NCBI RefSeq assembly: GCF_000512585.2
Contig: NC_089241.1
Coordinates: 5,288,001-5,352,000, forward strand
From: Kwoniella bestiolae CBS 10118
Taxonomy: Eukaryota; Basidiomycota; Tremellomycetes; Tremellales; Cryptococcaceae
DNA length: 64,000 nt
Direction of reading: 5' to 3'
How positions within the stretch are numbered: position 1 is the stretch's first letter; the number at the start of each line of letters is the position of its first letter. The translations under genes and the position numbers were made by a program. Shown in pieces: positions 54,314-64,000 of this stretch. The notes under the pieces are model-generated. The model was not told where the DNA came from, did not search any database, and was given only the letters and a program-made list of their open reading frames with translations.

Positions 54314-56756
54314 ATGACCAAGAACGATACTCCGCGAAGTAATCTCACCCAAATAGGAGGATGGAAGTTAGGTAAGACATTAGGTAGGGGAGCTTATGGT
54401 AAACTTCCTTCCTTTTTCAATATCACTAGAGACCTTGCTTACCACCGTTCTCTCATCTAGCTCATGTCCGTCTCGCCACACACCCAAACGGACACAAGGC
54501 AGCATGCAAGATCCTCCCGGCACTTCATCATATCCCCGGTAGACCAGTAAGCTGGGACGAGACCATCGATGCCGTCGAAGCACACAAGGAAGTAGTCCTC
54601 CTTAAAGCGCTATCTGGTGCTGGTGTACCCGGTATAGTGGGTTTGGAGGGAGTAATGGAGGAAGGAGGATGGACGTGAGTCCTTCAGCTGGATCATCATG
54701 AACTTTCTGGCGAGCTGACGTGAGATTGCCATTCAAGCTACGTGTTTCTCACTCTTTACCCAGCATCTGCATCTGCCTATCCAACACCATGGGATCGAGA
54801 GATGTTTAATAGATTCTTCCGAAAGCTGCTGACGACGATTGATATCCTCCATCAACTCGATATCAGCCATGAAGATCTTAAACGATCAAATGTCCTCGTG
54901 GACGAGACAGGATCTCCTGCGGTAGTGGACTTTGGGTTCTCTCACTTCAAACCTCATGGTGGACCTGTTCGAAGTGCGGGTGGTACTTTGGATTACTCCA
55001 GTCCACAGAAAGCGGCAGTGAGTTATATCCCCTTACTCATGTGAAGGTTGAATCGCTGATGATTTTCTGAATACTGATAACCAGGATCAGCTTTACGATC
55101 CTAAACCGAATGACGTTTGGTCTCTCGGTATACTCGCTATGAAGCTACTTGGGATCTCTCATCCTTTTACCCGACACCAACCTGAAGAGACTAGTAGTCA
55201 CATCAAACAAAGGATTATCGAAGGTCGAGCGAAGTTCAACTTCCATCCCAGAGATTTGCAATCTGGTGGGATCGCGGAAGTCATCCGCGGTATGCTGGAA
55301 TACGAACCTGAAGCACGATGGACCGTAAGCATCAGCTCTCACCAAACAAATTGCCGGTCGCTAATCTCATGCCGCAGATACCTCGAATACTTCGACATCC
55401 TTCTCTTCAGACTGATCAACCAGAACCTCAGCCTTTTATACTTCCACCAAATGACCTCTCATATATGTACAAAATCGATCCATCAGCCATCGACGATCTC
55501 TGCTTCCTCGCGTACCTCAACCATGAGTTCTTCTTATGCGAGACACCTCAGAAGATCATCGAGCGATTACAAGGGAAAAAGCCTTGTTGGGAGAAGAGAT
55601 GGGCGAACTTCTTGGGAGCTTGGTCGAAGAGAGCTGAAATGGATTGGGAAGATATCCCAAAGGCCATCACACCATTGAAAGCACGAAGCAGTGAGTAAAA
55701 CGTACTCTTTGGAGATTGGAGCAATTCTAACCATTGAAAGTGTTCAGTGCCAGAGGCGAGGACCGCTAGAGTTGAACCACTTCGTCGAGGACCACTCAAA
55801 GAGATCCACCTTACACCTCAGGTAGGTTTTGGCGGTCTTTCAGGGGCATGACTAATTGTGCGATATTACAGAATCTCAATACACCCGTTCCAGGCCAGGT
55901 TACTCGAACGTCACACGAGAAAGCACAAAAAGAAACCCTTCCCCCTAAGCCACCTCGAAAATCCCGAATATACGGCATGAAGCACAAAGGAGAATCGACC
56001 AGAACTGTGTTAGGGGACATTGCTAATGCGAAACCGTCGAACGATGTGAACATCACTTCCAAAGCTGATCCACCAGCCGAAGAGAAACCCGGCAAGACCG
56101 CTAGAGCTGCTCAACCTAAGGCGAAGGGTAAAAAGGTAATCCTCCTGAGCAACATTTTGATGTGGCCGTCATGAACTCCAACGCTGATGTTTTCGATCAA
56201 TTTTCAGATTAACCTCAACATGAGACACAGCGAAACATCAGTTGAACCTTACTCCCATGCCACTACTCTCGTCAACAAACTATCTTCCAACACGGATGCA
56301 ACCTTGGCGTCGTCCGATCTTCCTGGATCCACTTCGGAAAATGCTATTGTCGTTGATAGTAGCTATCCTACCAGACATGAAGAACGACCAAAGCAAAAGG
56401 CTAAAGCTGGGAAAGTTTCTATGACTATCAAAGGAAAGGGTGCGAAACGAGGAAAAGAGAATGAGCCTGTGGCAGCGTGAGTGACCATTCTCTGCATGTA
56501 CCACTGAGAAGCGATCAATGCTTATAAGACCTCTTAGTACCAGGAACAAAGCGAAAGCCAAGACGAGTGGAAGTGGCGCCTCGACTGCAGGCGAGCAGAT
56601 GGAAGGTTAGTTGCACGAGGCTTCGGTTTATAATCATTACGAGGAGTAACTTACCCGCATGCTGTAGGTCTCAAACTCGCTCCGCATCAGCCCAAAGTTC
56701 CCAGAAGGCGATCACCTAGATTTGGAGATAACGGGGAAGTGACTTCGAACGCTTGA
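54314..56756 (+). CDS. Divergent Ser/Thr protein kinase with basic disordered tail
   Basis: Ten exons (54314-54398, 54461-54674, 54738-55017, 55085-55324, 55378-55690, 55748-55821, 55872-56135, 56208-56476, 56538-56605, 56668-56756) join in phase to 631 residues. The kinase domain spans residues of about 16-285: P-loop LGRGAYAHVRLA, ATP lysine in AACKILP, catalytic loop HEDLKRSN (His144, Asp146, Lys148, Asn151), DFG at 164-166, and DVWSLGILAMKLL. Arg of the usual HRD is replaced by Glu145. A conserved-looking helical block follows (DDLCFLAYLNHEFF, CWEKRWANFLGAWSKRAEMDW). The rest is basic, Pro/Ser/Lys-rich, with KPPRKSRIYGMKHKGE and RRRSPRF, probably nuclear. The group looks CAMK-like but I cannot name the orthologue. 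All catalytic residues are present, so activity is likely. Confidence 0.82.
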
Positions 56757-57037
56757 TTGGTGAGCGGTGTAAAATGAGCGAGTAGAGGGTGGTAAAAGTA
56801 AAAATGTAGAGTGATTCCTGTTGTATTACCATCTCTTCCTTCGAGAAGTCGTCTCATCCTGGTATGGATTATCAAACGTTGTATTTGTTGATCGGATTTG
56901 ACGAGAATTGAAAGAACCGAATGAATGAGTGATTGTAATCGGTGAATGGTACATCACATCGTTATGTCATAAATATGAGGACATTACAAATATACACACG
57001 ATAAATACAATGCAGGGTATACAGTACAACTAATACA

Positions 57038-60000
57038 CTAATTCTCAGAAACAGACAAAAGCGGTACATTATTATTTTGTTTCGTCAAACTAGATTGTCG
57101 CCTCTTCTCATTGAACCCCAATCCGAATCTGAAAGATCTCATACTTTCCTCTTCCTCTTCTGGGATTCCTTCATGGTGGTTGTGCGTGAGATCAAGAGAA
57201 TATCCCTCTGGAGCTAGGGAGTATCCACTCTCCCTCTTTTCTTTTTCTTTCTCCCTTTCCTTGTCGGTTAAGCTTTGATCTAACATCGCTGATATGTCGC
57301 CTAGACCTCTGGGGTTAGAAGATGATGAGGAGATGGGTGAGAATAGATCACGGAATTCCTCTTCTACGAATAGGCGAGTTTGCTCGGATATTACGTTCTG
57401 CATGTGTCAAGACAAGGTGCGTTAGCGGATACTCAATCGGAGAGGAGCAGTGAGGTCATACTTCTCTATTGGTAAATCATGTTGAAGGAGAAGAAGAAGA
57501 CGATGCCATGAAGATCGAGGGGAAGAGTGATTGACTCACCAAAGCATCCAAGACATTCCAACTCCTCATCATCTCATCCTCATCCTCCGCATCCTCTCCC
57601 AACAACCCATCATCCTCATTATTCTCATACCCATTAATCAACCTAACAAGCCTGATAGATTTCCTACTCATCTCGCACAGTCTTTCATTCTTCACTCTCA
57701 CATCCCTCAAGGCACTCTCTCCCCTCTTCCCATCTCCACCGACACCCTGTCCATGCCCATGGAACGGGTTCTTCCCCGTCGGCGAGATGGGACTATGTGT
57801 AGGTGAAATCGTAGGGAACCCACTACTGGTCGCAGAGAGGATTTGATTAGGGGTAGATAATAGATGTACTATCGCTCCTCCCCCTGCATTGGGATTTGTC
57901 TTCTCATTAGATAACGATAGATTCCTAAAGTCGCCTGAACCGGATGAAGGGAATCTGTAGTTCATGCCTACACCATTTTGGAACACGTCGAATGCAGGTC
58001 TCGATACCCTTCTAGCCGACAGGGCAGAGAACGACGGTCTAATCCCTCCACTCCCACTTCCACTACCGCTACTTCCGATCGTATTGAGTCCCGCACCGGC
58101 AGTAAGAGAAGATTGACTGGGCATCCTACCGTGCGATCCTATTCTATTGGTCGTGGGTGGAGTAGCAATGAATGGAGTAAGGAATTGTTGACTTTGACTT
58201 GGCATTCGTGAATGTGATCCGCTCTTCATATATTCAGGTGTGAGCTTCGTACTTGGCGTTCTGGATTGTCCCAGACCTTGTCCCAGACCTAGACCAAAAC
58301 CAGACATGTCGGGATAAGTTGCGCTAGGTAATCTAGAGCGGCCCCCACTCTCAAAGTTACCAGACGGCGCCCTAGCCGATGAGATTCGTCTAGCTCTGCC
58401 TGACATACTTTGAGAAGTGACAGGTGGATTCGAGAATTGTCCTCCACCTCCTCCCAAGCTGGGAGAGGGCGGAGCGGATCGTTCAGCTTCTTTATGGATA
58501 TTGTTGAGCACCAATTGGAGTTTAAATCTAATGTCAATCATAATTGGGTTCTTGTGTAGACAGACGACCTCGAACAGACTCCACATTATCCAATCTACCA
58601 TTCTCGGCGAGGTGTGAACAATTGCCGATTCAGCAAAGGACGCATTCCCATCTTCGATGACTCTAAGCAAGTAGGAGGAAACGTATGTCCATAATCCCTT
58701 GACGGACGATATACTTTCGGAAGCGCGAATGAAAATCACTTTGACAATCTGCACTGTCAGGAGTACAGTCGCAGCGATGACTTGGTTGGTAGTTACCGTT
58801 TTGACAGTTTTGGTCTTTTGTCGATCTCTGGCTTTAAGAACGTAGTGTAATAGTCTGATCCACAAGCTTCCATACACAGCTTCTCGATCAACTTCTTCCG
58901 GTGGTTCCAATAAGAGACATAACGGAAGTACCAGGGAGGCTAGGAGACTTGCTGAAGGTGGATGTCTCTCCAGGGCTCCTAGCGCATCACCTCGCAGAAA
59001 CACAGCCGCCGCCAGTAGTTTCACCGCACTCGATCGAAGCGGTACGATGAATGCCATACTTTCCTCTGCTGCCGAGGCTAACATCCTAATAGCAGGTTCC
59101 ACGTAGTCCTCCACTATGATCGAGGTGATCTCGCCATCTAGATCGAAGGATGATCGCTTGATCAAATCGGTTATTGAATCCAGTACACCTGAGAATTCAA
59201 CTACCGCAATGAACATCCTGAACAACGGTGCGATGTCCCGCAAGAATGGTGTCGGTTTACTCGATGACAAGTGGGTCTTGGCGAGACAACTGACGATACT
59301 TGATGCGGCCGGACCGACAGATTCGGGTTGACGTCGTAGTAAATCCAACACCATATCTAATGTCCGTTTCGTAGCTGATGCGCCCAATTGTCCACCTGAT
59401 CTTGCGAACGATTCTACCAGAAACACATACTCCCTTCTTGCAGCTGTCCAGTCTGAGGTGCTTTCGTTGGATCCAGGATGGAAAGCTGAGATAGCAGCTT
59501 CGTCTCCTGTTTTGCCTTTCTGAATGACCGATCCCAGGACTTCTACACCTTCTCTCAATAGCTCATGGCTGGGTCGATGAGTCGATATATGCGGAACCAG
59601 ACCTGAGAGTAATTTAAGGAAGTTCGACGCTCGGATAGTAGCTGGATTGGCAGCTATGACAGTCACGAATAGCTTGATGATGTTTTCTTTTGGGAAGATT
59701 GTTTCTTCCAGTGTGATTGCTGAGACTTGTTTCAAGGACTGCTTTTCCGAGAAAGCTTGACCAAGGTCCGATAAAGCAATTTCAGGTCCAGAAAGCATTT
59801 GAACTAAAGCATCGATCTCTTCCTGATTGTTTAGATCCTTGATACCAGATGAGACACCGGACGATTCGGAGTTCCCTCTTGACAGATTGGATAACAATGA
59901 ATACACTTCCGAGGCATCGTAGTCTCCCTCCGAGATAACCACACAAGTTTGGTACACAAAGGAATCTTGATGTATCCGATAAAAACTCCTTGAAGCGTAC

Positions 60001-63000
60001 TCTATACAATCCTTCAGAGCTGAACTGCCGCCAGAGTAGGTATCATAAACTGATCGCATGATAGTTGAGAAGCCCATAGTGGCGAAGAGTCGTCTAAATC
60101 GGGCGGAACAAAGCATGAATACCCGCATGGCATGAGCAGCAACGAGTAGATCTTTCTGACCATGAATCTGAAGAATATTCCCGACGTTGGTCAAGAAATG
60201 TCGCAATTCAGCTCGGTCATTATAGTTCCGATTGACAGCGGAAAACAGCGTCGAGATCAAGAGAAGCCAGGCCCGAGCGAAGGGTAGATGGGGGATCGAA
60301 TCTCGGATCTGCAGGTTGGACAGCATCTTCTTGAACAAGTAAACTTCCCGAGGATTTGCTCGAAGTGATTCCGTCAGAATGAGTAATTGGGACGTCTGAA
60401 CATCTAGTTGACCATCTCTCCACGGTGCGTGCACCTTGAAACCACCTTCATCCTCATGTATCGACGCAGGTAAGAGCACATGTTCAGCTTTATTCTTCCT
60501 TATATCTCGAAGGGAGAATTCGCTCGTACTTGGGACCAGTCGTGAGATAGTAGCTAAAGCTAAAGCGTGATGATCGAAGTGAGGACTGTTTCGAAGCATG
60601 GTCTTCAAATGACCGACCAAGGTATTCAAAGCAGCATAGGCGAATCCCGGTGTAAGCGTTGCGAATATACAATTCAGCCTAGCGAGCGAGCCTGGAAAGT
60701 CGTCTGCGAATCCTTCTGCGATAGGTCGTAATAATCCAGTCGGGTCGTCCCTCTGCAGGAGTTTGACAATTTCTAACGAAGTAGTACTGATAGGTCCATC
60801 GATCTCTCCCGCAAGTGTACGGGCTTGTTCATTGACCATGGCCAATAGAGTAGGCGAAAAGATCGCTTTCCTCCGTTTCCCGCTGTAGGAACTACCAGAT
60901 CCACTGGATCCCTTCCTAGTGAGAGATCGCATTGGACTGGGCGATCTTTCGACATTCATTCCCTCCTGCTGATACTGTAAAGCAGGTAGAGCGGAAACAG
61001 GCACTTGTTCCCAATCCGATTTAGCTTGTAGCGATTCATCTTCACTCCATCCTAATTCCATCAGTCGTTGCCTCAATTCTAAGGGCAGTGTCCGACCGAA
61101 TTTCTTCAAAGCGGCATCCTGCACATCATGCGAGGGGACCCAATCTGGCGATCCAATCTCAGTAGCGACAAATTCCAAGGTTTTCGAGGTGAATTGGAAT
61201 ACTGGTCCTCGTCGATCGGTAAGAATCCGTTGAGCAAGTACTTGAAAACGCCAGCCGAATAGCATAGCTATCTTGCTCAATGCGTGGGAGCGGACAAAGT
61301 TGTAATCGCTGCACTGATCATCAGCTCGATGCGATCTTTACTGGACACTGAGAAAAACCCACCTGGTAAGATCAGAGATGACGATCGCATTCAATTGATT
61401 AGGGATCCGTTCAGCACACTTCTCAAGTAAGAATGTCAATCCTTTTCGAGACGGTCGAGAAGAATCGTAGTAATGCCATAATCGAGGTAGAAGAGCTTCC
61501 CATTCCTCCATTGTTAGGGCTGCATGCACGGTCACCAGAAGGAACGGTGCGATTTTGGCTAGATTGTTGTCGAAAATGGCCTTTTTCCTCTCTGACAATA
61601 AAGGTAGACTATCTCGCCTTGCCGAGTCTCCTGTCCACTTGCTCGGAGGAGAACTGATCATTGGGGTAGATTTATCTTGAGAATCTGTACTTGATGCCAT
61701 GCCTTGATATAGGGTTTTGAGAGTACTGAGCTGTTCATCATCCGCTTTTGCTTCCGCATTTCGATAGGGATCGGCAGAAGCGAGATCCATGAACCACGCT
61801 AGAACGGACTTCAACCATGCTGATCTGTAGGGTCCATCGATCAGCTGCTAGGTCTCTCAAATCAGTAACTTCAGAGCTCACCTTTTGATTGACATGGTAG
61901 TATCCCTCATCTTGAATAGCAGCTGGCATATTAGCCCTCGATATCCTTCCGGTAACGACCCATCTCTTTCTTCTGCTTCCAGGAATGCAGCTAGCCTCGC
62001 TTCGACATTTTCAATGAATGTCCTCAGTCTTGTTCCAGATCCAGCAGGTTCATCGACCTTATCGAGAGCTTCTATCAATCCCATCAAGACTGCATATCTT
62101 CCTAATTTGACATTGACAGTGACCTTTTCACCTTCTTTGCCCTTCCCCTTCAGTTGCTTGGGCGCTGCATCCCCCACAAGGACAATGACAACCATTTGGG
62201 GGTCTGCTTGAGTCCACAACCTAGCTGGACCAAGAGATTGTGAGAGATTTCGGACTAGTTTGAGATGCGGTAGAAGGGACGAAGAGGACGTTGATGCTGA
62301 ACAGCTAAACAAAGGTTTGTAGAACAGTTGAGGATGAGATCTCGATAGCCACGTCAAGAACGGTCGGGCTTCGTCCAGTGGCGAGGAAGATGATGTGAGA
62401 CGCTGCTTTGCGTCAGCTTTCTCTCTAACTGAGCGATATTCAAGAATGGAACAGCTGACTTACCGAGAATAAGGCATTAACGCAATCCTTTCCCAATGCC
62501 AGGAAAGTCTTGTTCTGTAGAAATGACTGAATCATCCTGCAGACCGCTTCGAGGGGTGCACTGTAGATCTACAATATGTCAGTCGCAACCGTTTTCGATC
62601 GAGACTTACCACTTGTTTCGCAGCTACCTCGAAATGGGCTTTCCATTCTTTCTGGCTGCTATATTCAGCAAACAAATCTCGATGTTCTGTTACTCCAGCT
62701 TTGACATCTTTCTTCGGCTCCATTGATATCCTGAAGGGATCCGCTTCTTCCACCTTGCTAGGTTGAAGCTTGTGACCTTGCAATTCGAGTTCAAAGAGGA
62801 ATGCAGCCAGTGATACAGCGAGAGATCCATCTTCATCCGGTAGATGTTCGACTTCAGGTATCAACATGTCTCTTGCTGACCTCCATAGTCGAGTAGCTAA
62901 TGGGACATCGAGAGATGCAGAAATAAGAGACGTAAAGGAGGTGAAGAATAGCGAGAACGAGCGAGATCGAAGATTTAGTATGATTGGTGGCGTAGCATGA

Positions 63001-64000
63001 AGAAGGGGTGGAGGGTAAAAGCGCTATGATACTCATAAGCTTGAAGATCATTCCTTCGGGGTGGAAGCTCACCTGTAATACCTGACCCTTTTCAATCAAT
63101 AGCCAAGGCGCCATGGATGGCTGAGTGCCAATGATCATACCCACAGCCATCCATACTAGTTCCTTGTCTACTCCTCCCAACGATCCACCTAATTCCAGGG
63201 ATCCTAGCAGTTCGACCAGCGAAGTTTCCTCCAAATCGATAATATCACCTTCGCTCAGATCCGCCAGGAACCCATTGACCATCTGCAGATGATCCTCGTT
63301 CCCGTATCCCGACATCTCGATTGCATGGAGCAGCTGGATGAGAGCGCAAGCCAGACTGAGGAAAGCAAGTGCCGAACGAGGTCTATCCAATCCTTTGGGT
63401 AGACTCGCATCGGGATGCAAGAACCTGTTTAACAATGCTAATCCTCTATTTCGTACTTGTCGATCATTACCCAGCAAAGCTCTTGAAAGCCATAACCATC
63501 TTTCCAGTTCTTCATCCGCATTATCCGACGCCCAATTCTTGACGATCACACCAAATACCTCTAAAGCTTGTTGTCGTTCCCCATCGGTAGATGTGGAATC
63601 CTGCAAGAACGCCGAACCCAGTTCAGCTAAAATGGCAGAATGGTGTGGACAAGTCCTGGACCATGGTTTCTTTGATCGAGCGGAGGGTAGGTGTTTATGT
63701 AGTTCCATTAAGAGAGGGGCGAATGCTGAGAATTCAGGATCGAATGTGAATTTCTGCATATGCGAGGAAGTATGTACAGATCCATTGTGGTGCATTGACA
63801 TTCCACTTGATTTCGTTTCTGCGTTATACGTTGTTGTGGATTTCCCATTATTATCGTATCCTATCCTTGTTAATCTCCTTTTACTTTCCTCTAAGCAACA
63901 TGCATCCAAGCAGACCTTGACGTCTCTGGCAAACTTCCTTCTTTCCCTCGTGATAGATTCTTTCTCTTCTTTTGAAAGGTCATTCATATCCGACAATATA
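57038..64000 (-). CDS. Giant helical-repeat protein, UNC80-like (partial, N-terminus outside window)
   Basis: Seven minus-strand exons are visible (63073 to beyond 64000, 62610-63023, 62464-62568, 61882-62402, 61363-61824, 57540-61308, 57038-57397), joining in phase to about 2180 residues. The main 3.8-kb exon starts with NFVRSHALSKIAMLFGWRFQVL and contains long helical stretches such as RHFLTNVGNILQIHGQKDLLVAAHAMRV (shortened), then SRSFYRIHQDSFVYQ. The C-terminal 350 residues are Ser/Gly-rich and disordered. The size, the FGWRFQ segment and the FYRIHQDSFVYQT region remind me of the UNC80 family, which scaffolds the NALCN channel in animals and may accompany Cch1-Mid1 in fungi. This identity is from memory of patterns, not a search. 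An ATG at 63987 could be the start, but the frame stays open to the edge. Confidence 0.6.

Overview
This is nuclear DNA of a basidiomycete yeast. The best fit is a tremellomycete of the Cryptococcus/Kwoniella type. The evidence is a compact gene layout (24 protein genes in 64 kb), many short introns of about 50-110 bases with GTGAGT/GTAAGT donors and a recurring AGCTGAY branch-site-like motif near the acceptor, several very small exons, and protein sequences that look tremellalean (inference from family resemblance, no search was run). I see no tRNA, rRNA, transposon, CRISPR array or virus. Almost every gene had to be assembled from exons; I checked each junction by reading-frame phase and by known family motifs. 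Exon coordinates are given in each entry.

Layout. 1-190: tail of an unknown gene. 556-2594 (+): inositol phosphosphingolipid phospholipase C (ISC1). 2871-5003 (+): orphan coiled-coil protein. 5583-6944 (+): V-ATPase subunit E. 7413-10188 (-): bZIP/DUF3425 transcription factor whose 5' leader is packed with minisatellites. 11342-12685 (-): putative mitochondrial NTF2-like protein. 13336-16060 (+): DHA1-type MFS transporter, convergent with an aldo-keto reductase (16404-17615, -). 18061-20115 (+): splicing factor PRP3. 20511-21644 (+): complex I NDUFA6. 21822-25377 (-): RAD3/XPD helicase, divergent from an orphan (25800-26796, +). 27144-29865 (-): Kar9-like microtubule protein, divergent from the PKA regulatory subunit (30698-32638, +).

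33266-34722 (-): GTP cyclohydrolase II (RIB1), followed upstream on the same strand by a small membrane protein (34838-35246). 36178-37423 (+): RTA1-like membrane protein. 37730-39588 (+): DPH7 of diphthamide synthesis, convergent with DNA ligase I (39734-43676, -). A 1.7-kb gap follows. 45348-48390 (+): F-box-like protein with a Q-rich tail. 49018-50648 (+): short-chain dehydrogenase. 51270-53654 (+): QDR-like MFS transporter. 54314-56756 (+): divergent protein kinase. 57038 to beyond 64000 (-): a giant helical-repeat protein that resembles UNC80.

The genes are mostly housekeeping: DNA repair and replication (RAD3, CDC9), splicing (PRP3), respiration, vacuolar acidification, riboflavin and diphthamide synthesis, sphingolipid turnover and cAMP signalling. 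They are unlinked in function and do not form an operon or an obvious metabolite cluster. I found no convincing new multi-gene system. The items most worth a second look are a 6-nt microexon that sets the bZIP register, an 11-nt microexon in RAD3 that restores the canonical Lys48, CGG-palindrome/TATA promoters ahead of both MFS genes, a charged insertion inside the DNA ligase catalytic domain, a kinase with HED in place of HRD, and the UNC80-like giant.
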